Source: Erwinia sp039023475 (lineage in GTDB: Bacteria > Pseudomonadota > Gammaproteobacteria > Enterobacterales > Enterobacteriaceae). Taken from it: DNA of 64,000 nt. The stretch is taken from positions 62,001-126,000 of the forward strand of contig NZ_JBCHVB010000003.1 of the NCBI RefSeq assembly GCF_039023475.1, given 5' to 3'. Below are positions 9,092-17,231 of this stretch, one piece after another; positions within the stretch are counted from its first letter, which is position 1; every line of letters starts with the position of its first letter. Position numbers and translations under genes: made by a program. Under the pieces are notes generated by a model. That model had not been told where the DNA came from. It did no database searches and saw nothing but the letters and a program-made list of their open reading frames with translations.

Positions 9092-9673
9092 ATGAAAAAA
9101 CTCATTATCGGCATCTCAGGCGCCAGCGGCGTGATTTACGGCGTACGTGCGTTGCAGATCCTGCAGCAGGTCAGCGGGGTGGAAACCCATCTGGTAATGA
9201 GTCAGGCGGCGCGTCAGACGCTGGCGCTGGAGAGTGATTACTCCGTGCGTGACGTGCAGGCGATGGCCGATGTGGTACATGACGTGCGCGATATTGCCGC
9301 CAGCATCTCCTCCGGGTCGTTTAAAACCGAAGGGATGATGATTTTACCCTGTTCGATGAAAACCCTGTCGGGCATCGTGCACAGCTATACGGATGGACTG
9401 CTGACCCGCGCCGCCGACGTGGTGTTGAAGGAGCGCCGCCGTCTGGTGCTGTGCGTGCGTGAAACCCCGCTGCATTTAGGACATCTGCGCATGATGACCA
9501 CCGCCGCCGAGCTGGGTGCGATCATTATGCCGCCGGTACCCGCTTTTTATCATCGCCCGGACAACATTGTGGCTATTGTCGATCAGACCGTGAACCGCGT
9601 GCTCGATCAGTTTGATATCACCCTGGAGGACGATCTTTTTACGCGCTGGGAAGGTGCAGACCCGCGAAGTTAA
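9092..9673 (+). CDS. ubiX: Flavin prenyltransferase
   Basis: Prenylates FMN with dimethylallyl phosphate to make prenyl-FMN, the cofactor of the UbiD decarboxylase of ubiquinone synthesis. The 193-residue flavoprotein shows the KLIIGISGASGVIYG nucleotide-binding start, the PCSMKTLSGI loop and the RETPLHLGHLRMM segment of the family. It is monocistronic between the purF terminators and the hisJ control region; an NtrC-like site begins directly after its stop codon. Confidence 0.95.
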   Translation: MKKLIIGISGASGVIYGVRALQILQQVSGVETHLVMSQAARQTLALESDYSVRDVQAMADVVHDVRDIAASISSGSFKTEGMMILPCSMKTLSGIVHSYTDGLLTRAADVVLKERRRLVLCVRETPLHLGHLRMMTTAAELGAIIMPPVPAFYHRPDNIVAIVDQTVNRVLDQFDITLEDDLFTRWEGADPRS

Positions 9674-9741
9674 GGCACCAATATAGTGCATTAACGGGTG
9701 CTGGATCGCTTTTCGTGCATCCAGTGCACCAAAATGCAACA
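9674..9741 (+). promoter_or_regulatory. Two NtrC-like enhancer sites upstream of hisJ
   Basis: GGCACCAATATAGTGCA (9674-9690) and TGCACCAAAATGCAACA (9725-9741) resemble the NtrC consensus TGCACC-N5-GGTGCA. The first is a near-complete dyad; the second has a perfect left half and a degraded right half. Their centres are 51 bp apart, close to an integral number of helical turns, and about 150-200 bp upstream of the sigma-54-like element at 9858. Confidence 0.6.
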
Positions 9742-9857
9742 TTGTTACCGCTTCGGTGATACAAAGCTGCTATAAATTTCCTACCTTTCCGGAAGCCTGT
9801 CCCACCGCCACACCCGCTTTCCGGATTGCACAGCCGCGGGGCGGTCATTTGTAAAAG

Positions 9858-9873
9858 TGGCATGAAACCTGCA
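9858..9873 (+). promoter_or_regulatory. Candidate sigma-54 promoter for hisJ
   Basis: TGGCATGAAACCTGCA fits the -24/-12 consensus TGGCAC-N5-TTGCA with two mismatches and keeps the GG-N10-GC spacing. Transcription would start near 9885, giving a leader of about 60 nt before the ATG. Nitrogen control of the homologous argT/hisJ promoters in enteric bacteria is established; its use here is inferred from the match. Confidence 0.55.
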
Positions 9874-9944
9874 ACCCAGAACTGTTCGTACTGCGCTCAA
9901 CACATCACGACGTCAATAATAAAAACTATCTCCGAGGGTAAATT

Positions 9945-10727
9945 ATGAAAAAGCAGGTCCTGGCACTCTCTTTACTGCTGGCTGTCGCGGGCACCAGCAG
10001 CGCCTATGCTGCCGTGCCAAAAACGCTCCGTATCGGCACCGATCCTACCTACGCGCCTTTTGAATCGAAAAATGTCCAGGGTGAGCTGGTCGGCTTCGAT
10101 ATCGATCTGGCTAATGAGATCTGTAAGCGCATTGAGACTAAATGTACCTATGTTGAAAGCGATTTCGATGCGCTGATCCCATCGCTCAAAGCTAAGAAAA
10201 TTGATGCCATCATCTCTTCGCTCTCGATCACCGAAAAGCGCCAGCAGGAGATCGCCTTCTCTGAAAAACTCTATGCGGCCAATGCCCGCCTGATTGCGCC
10301 GAAGGGATCAAAAATCGAGCCGTCTCTGGCATCGCTGAAGGGAAAAACCATCGGTCTGCTTCAGGGCACCACGCAGGAAACTTATGCTAACCAGCACTGG
10401 CGTCCGGAAGGCGTTACCATCACGCCTTACGCTAACCAGGATCTGGTTTATCAGGATCTGACCGCCGGACGTATCGACGCGGCGTTCCAGGATGAAGTGG
10501 CCGCCAGCGAAGGTTTCCTCAAGCAGCCTGTCGGCAAAGATTACGCTTTTGCGGGCCCGGCGGTAAAAGATGAAAAAATCTTTGGCGTGGGCACAGGCAT
10601 GGGTATGCGTAAAGATGATTCTGAGCTGAAAGCCGCTATCGATAAAGCCTTTGCATCGATGCGCGAAGACGGCACCTACGATAAGTTAGCGAAAAAGTAT
10701 TTCGACTTTGACGTCTACGGCGGTTAA
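9945..10727 (+). CDS. hisJ: Periplasmic histidine/lysine-arginine-ornithine binding protein
   Basis: A 260-residue substrate-binding protein for the HisQMP importer of basic amino acids. It has a Sec signal peptide of about 22 residues ending AYA-A, then RIGTDPTYAPFESKN, GFDIDLANEICKR, SSLSITEKRQQEIAF and LQGTTQETYANQHW, the SBP_bac_3 ligand-site motifs. The C-terminus FDFDVYGG and the FGVGTGMGMRKDD stretch resemble HisJ, whereas the DLVYQDLTAGR region is closer to ArgT. E. coli has both genes in tandem; here only one is present, so HisJ or a merged HisJ/ArgT role are both possible. The RBS GAGGGT precedes the ATG. Confidence 0.88.
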   Translation: MKKQVLALSLLLAVAGTSSAYAAVPKTLRIGTDPTYAPFESKNVQGELVGFDIDLANEICKRIETKCTYVESDFDALIPSLKAKKIDAIISSLSITEKRQQEIAFSEKLYAANARLIAPKGSKIEPSLASLKGKTIGLLQGTTQETYANQHWRPEGVTITPYANQDLVYQDLTAGRIDAAFQDEVAASEGFLKQPVGKDYAFAGPAVKDEKIFGVGTGMGMRKDDSELKAAIDKAFASMREDGTYDKLAKKYFDFDVYGG

Positions 10728-10740
10728 GAAAACCTGTCAT

Positions 10741-10776
10741 GGGCGCTGTCCGGCTGCGGCCGGCGGCGCCCGTTTT
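10741..10776 (+). terminator. Attenuating hairpin between hisJ and hisQ
   Basis: A two-part GC stem, GGGCGC...GCGCCC (10741-10746 with 10766-10771) enclosing CCGGC/GCCGG around a TGCG loop, is followed by GTTTTAT. This resembles a leaky terminator or 3'-end stabiliser that lets hisJ mRNA exceed hisQMP mRNA. A second imperfect GC palindrome (about 10830-10878) follows. In Salmonella the same junction holds REP sequences. Confidence 0.55.
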
Positions 10777-10972
10777 ATCCCACCGTTTGCGGATAAGACG
10801 CGAAATCCCGGGAATAATTTGCTGATAAAGCGGCTGCGCCGGACGGGCAGGCTGCACGTCCGGGTGCCGGAAGCCGCATCCTGACGGCGGGGACGAGCCG
10901 GTATGGTGCGGGAGATTACGCTTCGGCACGTACGGCCTGGGGTTATCAGCCGTCTGAAGACAGGACATTTTT

Positions 10973-11659
10973 ATGCTGTATGGGTATTCAGAAGTTATCT
11001 TTAAAGGCGCGGTGGTCACGCTTGAGCTGGCGCTCAGCTCGGTACTGCTCGCCGTTGTGCTTGGCTTAATCGGGGCCGGGGCCAAACTTTCCAGCAGTCG
11101 TTTGCTCAGGGTCATCTTCAATGGCTATACCACCCTGATCCGCGGCGTGCCTGACCTGGTGCTGATGCTGCTGATTTTCTACGGACTGCAAATCGCGCTT
11201 AACCAGGTGACCGAAATGCTTGGCGTCGGGCAGTTTAATATCGACCCGATGGCCGCCGGTATCATCACGCTGGGGTTTATCTACGGCGCCTACTTTACCG
11301 AAACCTTCCGGGGCGCCTATATGGCGGTGCCGGGTGGGCAGATTGAGGCGGCCACGGCGTTTGGCTTTACCTCATCGCAAACCTTCAGGCGCATTCTTTT
11401 TCCTGGCATGATGCGCTACGCGCTGCCGGGCATCGGCAATAACTGGCAGGTCATTCTCAAATCCACGGCGCTGGTCTCGCTGCTGGGTCTGGAAGATGTG
11501 GTGAAGGCGACGCAGCTGGCGGGAAAAACTACCTGGCAGCCGTTCTATTTTGCGCTGGTCGCGGGCGTTATTTACCTCATTTTCACCACGATCTCCAACG
11601 GCGTACTGTGGTGGCTTGAACGCCGTTACAGCGTGGGCGTGAGAAGGGCAGATTTATGA
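10973..11659 (+). CDS. hisQ: Histidine/basic amino acid ABC transporter permease HisQ
   Basis: One of two inner-membrane permeases of the HisJQMP importer. The 228-residue product starts MLYGYSEVIFKGA and has several membrane helices, the RGVPDLVLMLLIFYG segment and the EAA loop (AATAFGFTSSQTFRRILFPGM) that docks on HisP. The stop overlaps the hisM ATG (ATGA). An AGGAC precedes the start. It is separated from hisJ by 245 bp containing stable hairpins. Confidence 0.94.
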   Translation: MLYGYSEVIFKGAVVTLELALSSVLLAVVLGLIGAGAKLSSSRLLRVIFNGYTTLIRGVPDLVLMLLIFYGLQIALNQVTEMLGVGQFNIDPMAAGIITLGFIYGAYFTETFRGAYMAVPGGQIEAATAFGFTSSQTFRRILFPGMMRYALPGIGNNWQVILKSTALVSLLGLEDVVKATQLAGKTTWQPFYFALVAGVIYLIFTTISNGVLWWLERRYSVGVRRADL

Positions 11660-12369
11660 TCGATATTATTCAGGAATACTGGAAGGCGCTGCTCTGGAGT
11701 GACGGCTACCGCTTTACCGGCGTTGCCATTACGCTCTGGCTGCTGATCCTCTCCGTGGTGCTGGGCGGCTGTCTGGCGGTGCTGCTCTCAATCGCCCGCG
11801 TCTCCCCCGTTAAAGCGGTGCGCTTCCCGGTCTGGCTTTTTACCTACATCTTCCGCGGTACGCCGCTCTATGTGCAGCTGCTGGTCTTTTATTCCGGCAT
11901 GTACACGCTGGAAATCGTTAAGGGCAACGACCTGCTTAACGCGTTCTTCCGCAGCGGCCTGAACTGTACGCTGCTGGCGCTGACGCTCAATACCTGCGCC
12001 TACACCACTGAAATCTTTGCGGGCGCTATTCGTGCCGTGCCGCACGGTGAGATTGAGGCGGCGCGGGCCTATGGTTTCTCCACCTTTAAGCTTTACCGCT
12101 GCATTATTATGCCGTCGGCGCTGCGCACTGCGCTGCCCGCCTACAGTAACGAAGTGATTCTGATGCTGCACTCCACGGCGCTGGCGTTTACCGCCACGGT
12201 GCCGGATTTGCTGAAGGTGGCGCGTGATATCAACTCCGCCACCTATCAACCCTTTATCGCCTTCAGTCTTGCAGCAGTGCTGTATCTGATTATCTCTTAT
12301 GTGTTGATTAGTCTGTTCCGTCTGGCGGAAAAACGCTGGCTGGCGCACGTTAAACCCAGGGCTCACTGA
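11656..12369 (+). CDS. hisM: Histidine/basic amino acid ABC transporter permease HisM
   Basis: The second permease of the importer, 237 residues, forming a heterodimer with HisQ. The EAA loop is visible as EIEAARAYGFSTFKLYRCII, and FRGTPLYVQLLVFY is the typical N-terminal permease motif of the polar amino acid family. It starts by a 4-base overlap with hisQ, showing coupled translation, and hisP begins 8 bp after its stop. Confidence 0.94.
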   Translation: MIDIIQEYWKALLWSDGYRFTGVAITLWLLILSVVLGGCLAVLLSIARVSPVKAVRFPVWLFTYIFRGTPLYVQLLVFYSGMYTLEIVKGNDLLNAFFRSGLNCTLLALTLNTCAYTTEIFAGAIRAVPHGEIEAARAYGFSTFKLYRCIIMPSALRTALPAYSNEVILMLHSTALAFTATVPDLLKVARDINSATYQPFIAFSLAAVLYLIISYVLISLFRLAEKRWLAHVKPRAH

Positions 12370-12377
12370 GTAGAAAT

Positions 12378-13151
12378 ATGGACGAAATTAAATTAAGCGT
12401 CACCGACCTGCATAAGCGTTACGGTGAACATGAAGTTCTTAAGGGCGTTTCGCTACGGGCAGTGGCTGGCGACGTGATCAGCATTATCGGATCGTCCGGT
12501 TCGGGGAAAAGTACCTTTTTGCGCTGTATTAATTTCCTGGAAAAGCCCAGTGAAGGCGCAATTTCCGTCAATAATCACAATATCAGCCTGGTCCGTGACA
12601 CCGACGGACAGCTGAAGGTATCGGATAAGGAGCAGCTGCGCGAGCTGCGCACCAGCCTGACGATGGTGTTTCAGCACTTCAATCTCTGGAGCCATATGAC
12701 GGTGCTGCAGAACGTGATGGAAGCGCCGATGCAGGTGCTGGGCCTGAGCAAGAGCGAGGCGCGCGAACGCGCAATCCGCTATCTGGATAAGGTGGGTATT
12801 GATGAGCGCGCCCGCGCAAAATATCCGGTGAACCTGTCCGGCGGCCAGCAGCAGCGCGTCTCTATCGCCCGTGCGCTGGCGATGGAGCCGGAGGTGCTGC
12901 TGTTCGATGAGCCCACCTCCGCGCTCGATCCTGAGCTGGTGGGTGAGGTGCTGCGCATTATGCAGAAGCTGGCCGAAGAGGGGAAAACCATGGTGGTAGT
13001 GACCCACGAGATGGAGTTCGCTCGTCACGTCTCCAGCCACGTCATTTTCCTGCATCAGGGAAAAATTGAAGAGGAAGGAACGCCCGCCGAGCTGTTCGAC
13101 ACTCCCAAAAGCCCCCGTCTGCAGCAGTTTCTCAAAGGTTCTCTGAAGTAA
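12378..13151 (+). CDS. hisP: Histidine/basic amino acid ABC transporter ATPase
   Basis: The cytoplasmic ATPase that powers HisJQM import. The 257-residue protein has Walker A GSSGSGKST (38-46), the LSGGQQQR signature (153-160), Walker B LLFDEP (174-179) and the H-loop region VVVTHEME. It is the last gene of the operon; a GC hairpin follows, and then the convergent end of the arabinitol regulator gene. Confidence 0.96.
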   Translation: MDEIKLSVTDLHKRYGEHEVLKGVSLRAVAGDVISIIGSSGSGKSTFLRCINFLEKPSEGAISVNNHNISLVRDTDGQLKVSDKEQLRELRTSLTMVFQHFNLWSHMTVLQNVMEAPMQVLGLSKSEARERAIRYLDKVGIDERARAKYPVNLSGGQQQRVSIARALAMEPEVLLFDEPTSALDPELVGEVLRIMQKLAEEGKTMVVVTHEMEFARHVSSHVIFLHQGKIEEEGTPAELFDTPKSPRLQQFLKGSLK

Positions 13152-13157
13152 ATCAGC

Positions 13158-13180
13158 GCCCGCGTCGCGATGACGCGGGC
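13158..13180. terminator. Hairpin between convergent hisP and regulator gene
   Basis: A perfect 9-bp GC stem GCCCGCGTC/GACGCGGGC with a 5-nt loop lies between the two convergent stop codons. The T-tract is weak on both strands, so this is probably a bidirectional but imperfect terminator. Confidence 0.5.
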
Positions 13181-13183
13181 GGA

Positions 13184-14134
13184 TCAGGATTCGTTCAGTA
13201 GCCGCATTGCGCTGGCTTCATCGGTTACCAGTCCCGATACCCATCCGCCACGCAGTGCGGCATGGATCGCCGGATATTTTCGTTCGCCGCCAGCAAAGCC
13301 GATAATATGACGCGCCGTCTGGCTCTCCAGCGTGACGCTGGTGAGCAGCGTATCGGTCTCGCCATAGACTCGCTCGCCCTGCTGATTGAAAAAGTGTCCG
13401 AGCATCTCGCCCACCACGCCACGTTGGTTAAGCGCATCAACCTGAGTGTCGGTAATAAAGCCTTCCGCATTGAGCGGACAGCCGGGCGTGACTTCGCCGA
13501 TGCCGAGAAACGCCACGTCTGCCTGCAGCGCGCGGTTGGCCACGCGCTGATAAACCTGATGCTGGCACCACATCACTTTATCTTCCGGGCTGTCGGCATA
13601 GAGCGGCGCCGGAATAAAGTAATATTTGCCCTGCATTTTTTCCGACATCTTCAGCGGTACGTCATAGCGCGTGCCGGAATCGTCGCGGGCAATGGCGCCA
13701 ATCATCGAAACGCACTGATGCTGCGGCCGCTCCGTCCACGGCAGCGCATCGATCATCGCGCGCAACGTTTTACCGGACCCGATGCCGAAGACCTGCGGCG
13801 CTTCCTCACTGATAAACTGCGCCATCACCTCCGCGCCCTCTACCGCCAGCATCTGCTGGATCGCTTCATCATCGAGATTAGCGGAAGGCACCACCCGGCA
13901 GAGTTTCAGCGCGAACTTCTCCTGCACATCGCGCGCCAGCCGCAGACAGTGGGTCACGGGATGATCGATCTTGACGCTGACCATGCCCATTTCGCGTGCG
14001 CTGGAGACCAGCCGCTGCGCGACCTGGCGTGACAAACCTAATGCGCGGGCAATCTCCTGCTGCGTCAGACCTGCCACGTAATACATCCAGGCCGCCCGCG
14101 CTGCCAGTTCCTGTTTTTTCTCTTCTTTGTTCAT
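13184..14134 (-). CDS. SorC/DeoR-type sugar-binding transcriptional regulator, DalR-like
   Basis: A 316-residue regulator with an N-terminal helix-turn-helix (about residues 23-42, LTQQEIARALGLSRQVAQRL) and a C-terminal SorC sugar-phosphate binding domain (GIGSGKTLRAMIDAL, VAFLGIGEV, GFAGGERKYPAIHAAL). It is transcribed divergently from the D-arabinitol genes, the classic position of a local regulator. By context it should control dalDKT in response to arabinitol or a phosphorylated product; repressor or activator cannot be told from sequence. Two identical palindromes in the shared promoter region are its likely operators. Confidence 0.85.
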   Translation of the reverse strand: MNKEEKKQELAARAAWMYYVAGLTQQEIARALGLSRQVAQRLVSSAREMGMVSVKIDHPVTHCLRLARDVQEKFALKLCRVVPSANLDDEAIQQMLAVEGAEVMAQFISEEAPQVFGIGSGKTLRAMIDALPWTERPQHQCVSMIGAIARDDSGTRYDVPLKMSEKMQGKYYFIPAPLYADSPEDKVMWCQHQVYQRVANRALQADVAFLGIGEVTPGCPLNAEGFITDTQVDALNQRGVVGEMLGHFFNQQGERVYGETDTLLTSVTLESQTARHIIGFAGGERKYPAIHAALRGGWVSGLVTDEASAMRLLNES

Positions 14135-14195
14135 CGCAGCATCCCGCAGTCAGTGAAGCCCCATTTTATCCCGAGATCGCCGGAAAACCCTAGCC

Positions 14196-14207
14196 GGGCA
14201 AATGCCC
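14196..14207. promoter_or_regulatory. Palindromic operator candidate, copy 1
   Basis: GGGCAAATGCCC is an inverted repeat GGGCA/TGCCC with a 2-base centre. An identical copy lies at 14285-14296. This copy is nearer the regulator gene and could mediate autoregulation or DNA looping. Confidence 0.6.
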
Positions 14208-14230
14208 ATTAAAAGAGCAAAAGATTAATT

Positions 14231-14246
14231 TGTGATAAGACTCGCA
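14231..14246. promoter_or_regulatory. Candidate CRP-cAMP site of the dal promoter
   Basis: TGTGATAAGACTCGCA matches TGTGA-N6-TCACA with a single mismatch in the second half. It lies about 90 bp upstream of dalD between the two GGGCAAATGCCC palindromes, as expected for catabolite control of a sugar-alcohol operon. Confidence 0.5.
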
Positions 14247-14284
14247 GATCCCAGGGGAGACTGGCGACTAAGATAGCCTGCATC

Positions 14285-14296
14285 GGGCAAATGCCC
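14285..14296. promoter_or_regulatory. Palindromic operator candidate, copy 2
   Basis: A second exact copy of GGGCAAATGCCC, 89 bp from the first and about 33 bp upstream of the dalD start codon, where it would overlap the dalD promoter or early transcript. Confidence 0.6.
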
Positions 14297-14328
14297 TGAA
14301 CTCTGACAAATGTTTATAGGGGCGCATT

Positions 14329-15720
14329 ATGAGCAAATCAGTATGGATGCATATCGGAGCAGGTTCGTTTCATCGCGCACATCAGGCGTGGTATCTGCAC
14401 AGGCTGCTGCAGCAGGGCGATGAGAGCTGGAGTATCGCGCTGGGCAACGTGCGTGATGACGCCACGCCGCTGCTGTCACAGCTGGCGGCACAGAATGGTG
14501 AATACGTCCTCGAAACGGTGACGCCAGAAGGCGAGCGTGACTATGAAACTATTACCTCGATTCGTCAGGTCCTGCCCTGGGATAGCCAGATTAGCGCCCT
14601 GGTCGGACAGGGCGCAGCAGCGGAAACCCGCGTTATCGCCTTTACCGTTACCGAAGCGGGATATTACCTGACGCCGGCGTTTGAGCTGGATCTGCAACAG
14701 GCCGACATCAAAGCCGATCTTAACGGTGAGATACGGACTATCTATGGCGCCCTGAGCCGAATCCTGACCCAGCGCGTCGCCAGTGGCGGAGCGCCCGTTA
14801 CCCTGCTGAACTGCGATAATCTGCGCCATAACGGCGAGCGCTTCCGTCAGGGTTTCCTGGCGTTTCTGACGGCGAAAGGTGAACAGGCGCTGGCCGCCTG
14901 GGTAAGGGACAACACCACCTCGCCCAATACCATGGTGGACCGCATTACGCCGCGACCCACCCCTGACGTCGCTGATCGCGTCAGGGCGGCGACCGGGAAA
15001 GAGGATGCGGTGCCGGTGATGGCGGAATCCTTTATCCAGTGGGTGATCGAGGATGATTTTATCGCCGGACGACCGGCGCTGGAGAAAGTGGGTGTTGAAC
15101 TGGTGGCGTCGGTGCTGCCGTGGGAAGAGGCAAAAATCCGCATCCTCAATGCCACCCATAGCGGCATCGCCTGGGCCGGCACGCTCATTGGCCTGCAGCA
15201 CATCGACGAGAGTACGCGGCACAAAGCCATTTATCAGCTGGCATGGGACTATATATCACAGGATGTGATCCCTTCACTGTCGCCCAGCCCGCTCGACCTT
15301 GAGGCGTATCGCGATGTGGTGCTGGACCGCTTTAGCAATCCCTATATCAAAGATACCAACCAGCGCGTGGCTGCCGATGGCCTGTCAAAAATCCCCGGCA
15401 TGGTGACGCCAACCCTGCGTGAATGTTACCAGCGCGGTGTCACGCCTGCCGCCAGCGCGGTGCTACCGGCGCTGTTCTTCCTGTTTCTGCAGCGCTGGGC
15501 GCAGGGCGAGCTGCCTTACCGCTATCAGGATGGCGTGATGCAGCCAGACGTCCTGCGCCAGCTGTTTGCCGGTGACGATCCGCTCAGCGCCTTCCTGCAT
15601 GACGAGGCGCTGTTTGGCGAACTGGCGAACAGCCGTGAATTCCACGCGCTGGTGTCCGGCACCGTTGCCCGTCTGGAAACCTGGCTACAGCAGCCTGAAC
15701 GTCAGCTGGCTACGGCATAA
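14329..15720 (+). CDS. dalD: D-arabinitol 4-dehydrogenase, polyol long-chain dehydrogenase family
   Basis: Predicted to oxidise D-arabinitol to D-xylulose with NAD+. The 463-residue protein belongs to the mannitol/polyol-specific long-chain dehydrogenases: an N-terminal Rossmann start (GAGSFHRAHQ, residues 10-19) and the catalytic K-N-H signature (Lys269, Asn274, His277 in KIRILNATH). Within the family, mannitol, fructuronate, tagaturonate and arabinitol enzymes look alike; the linked xylulokinase and transporter, in the same order as Klebsiella dalD-dalK-dalT, point to D-arabinitol. An AGGGG-type RBS (ATAGGGGCGC) precedes the ATG. The xylulokinase gene begins 11 bp downstream. Confidence 0.87.
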   Translation: MSKSVWMHIGAGSFHRAHQAWYLHRLLQQGDESWSIALGNVRDDATPLLSQLAAQNGEYVLETVTPEGERDYETITSIRQVLPWDSQISALVGQGAAAETRVIAFTVTEAGYYLTPAFELDLQQADIKADLNGEIRTIYGALSRILTQRVASGGAPVTLLNCDNLRHNGERFRQGFLAFLTAKGEQALAAWVRDNTTSPNTMVDRITPRPTPDVADRVRAATGKEDAVPVMAESFIQWVIEDDFIAGRPALEKVGVELVASVLPWEEAKIRILNATHSGIAWAGTLIGLQHIDESTRHKAIYQLAWDYISQDVIPSLSPSPLDLEAYRDVVLDRFSNPYIKDTNQRVAADGLSKIPGMVTPTLRECYQRGVTPAASAVLPALFFLFLQRWAQGELPYRYQDGVMQPDVLRQLFAGDDPLSAFLHDEALFGELANSREFHALVSGTVARLETWLQQPERQLATA

Positions 15721-15731
15721 GGAGAGGCGTG

Positions 15732-17198
15732 ATGTATCTCGGTATCGATATCGGCACTTCTGAACTGAAGGCACTGATTCTTAACGCGCAGGGCGAGATC
15801 GTGGCGTCTGAGCATGCCACTTTGCAGGTGCAGCGTCCTCATCCTCACTGGGCCGAGCAGCATCCTGACGCCTGGTGGCAGGCCTGCCATCAGGTGGTCG
15901 CCAGCCTGCGACAGCAGGCACCCGACGCCTGGGCCGACGTTCGCGCCCTGGGACTTTCAGGCCAGATGCATGGCGCGGTGCTGCTGGATGGGCAGGGCGA
16001 GGTGTTGCGTCCCTGCATCCTCTGGAACGACACGCGCAGCGCCGCAGAGTGCGAATGGTTAAGCCATCATCATCCGGAAATTATGGCGATTAGCGGCAAT
16101 ATGGTGATGCCTGGCTTCACCGCGCCTAAGCTGCGCTGGGTGGCGCAGCATGAACCTGACATCTTCCGGCGCATCGCTAAAGTCCTGCTGCCGAAAGATT
16201 ACCTGCGCTGGCGGCTAAGCGGTCGCTACGTCAGCGATCCGTCCGATGCGGCAGGTACCCTGTGGCTGGACGTGGCAAAGCGTGACTGGTCTGATGCGCT
16301 GCTCGCTACCGGCCAGCTCACGCGCGAACAGATGCCGGAACTGGTCGAAGGGAGCGCCATCAGCGGCACGCTGTTGCCTGAACTTGCTCAGGCCTGGGGC
16401 CTCTCGCCGTCGGTCATTATCGCCGGCGGCGGCGGCGATAACGCCACCTCCGCAGTGGGTGTCGGCGCGGTAAATCCCGGCGATGCTTTTATTTCTCTCG
16501 GCACTTCCGGCGTGATTTTTGTCGTTAACGATCGCCTGCAGGCCGACCCGCAATCCGGCGTGCATGCCTTTTGTCACGCCCTGCCGGGACGCTGGCACCA
16601 GATGAGCGTGATGCTCAGCGCCGCCAGCTGCCTGCGCTGGTTATGTCAGCTGCTCTCGGTAACGGAAAGCGAGCTTATGGCCGAGATGGCGCAGCTCAGC
16701 GAGGAGCAAAAACGCCACGCGCCACTGTTCCTGCCTTACCTCTCCGGTGAACGCACACCACATAACGATCCGCATGCAACGGGCGCTTTCTTCCATCTGC
16801 GTCATGAAACGCAGCGTGCGCTGCTTGGCTACGCGGTGATTGAGGGCGTCGCGTTTGGACTGGCGGACGGCTTTGCGGTACTGGGCGATGCCCGTCAGCA
16901 GATTAAGGCGTGCAGCCTGACCGGCGGCGGCGCGCGCAGCAGCCTGTGGGCGCAGCTGATCGCCGATGTGCTGGCCTTACCGATTGTGACGCATCCCGCC
17001 AGCGCTTCTGGCGCGCTGGGTGCAGCCCGGCTCGCCTGGCTGGCTGCGGGGGGAGAGGAAGAGCAGGTATGCCGCAAGCCGGCAGTGCAGGCGTGCTATC
17101 AGCCTGATGCCTCCCGCCATGCGCTCCTGCAACAGCGTTTAGCGCTTTTTCGTGAACTCTATCTGCAACAACAGCAGGCACGCTCGCTGCTGCCCTGA
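15732..17198 (+). CDS. dalK: Xylulokinase of the D-arabinitol operon
   Basis: Phosphorylates D-xylulose to D-xylulose-5-phosphate, which enters the pentose phosphate pathway. An FGGY kinase of 488 residues: N-terminal phosphate-binding MYLGIDIGTSELKALIL, LSGQMHGAVLLD with the His/Asp substrate contacts, the ADP loop SLGTSGVIFV and the C-terminal LTGGGARSSLWAQLIADVL. A GTG at 15729 and an ATG at 15732 both open the frame; AAGGAG at 15719-15724 sits 7 nt before the ATG, which is chosen. The name dalK rests on operon context, because xylB-type kinases are hard to tell apart. Confidence 0.88.
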   Translation: MYLGIDIGTSELKALILNAQGEIVASEHATLQVQRPHPHWAEQHPDAWWQACHQVVASLRQQAPDAWADVRALGLSGQMHGAVLLDGQGEVLRPCILWNDTRSAAECEWLSHHHPEIMAISGNMVMPGFTAPKLRWVAQHEPDIFRRIAKVLLPKDYLRWRLSGRYVSDPSDAAGTLWLDVAKRDWSDALLATGQLTREQMPELVEGSAISGTLLPELAQAWGLSPSVIIAGGGGDNATSAVGVGAVNPGDAFISLGTSGVIFVVNDRLQADPQSGVHAFCHALPGRWHQMSVMLSAASCLRWLCQLLSVTESELMAEMAQLSEEQKRHAPLFLPYLSGERTPHNDPHATGAFFHLRHETQRALLGYAVIEGVAFGLADGFAVLGDARQQIKACSLTGGGARSSLWAQLIADVLALPIVTHPASASGALGAARLAWLAAGGEEEQVCRKPAVQACYQPDASRHALLQQRLALFRELYLQQQQARSLLP

Positions 17199-17231
17199 AA
17201 TCATGCTGCTACTGACTAGAGGAAGATTGTG

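Noticed and set aside
13262..14032. 256-codon plus-strand frame inside the SorC-type regulator gene
   Set aside because: Arg/His-rich composition typical of antisense; the minus-strand protein has clear HTH and sugar-binding motifs.
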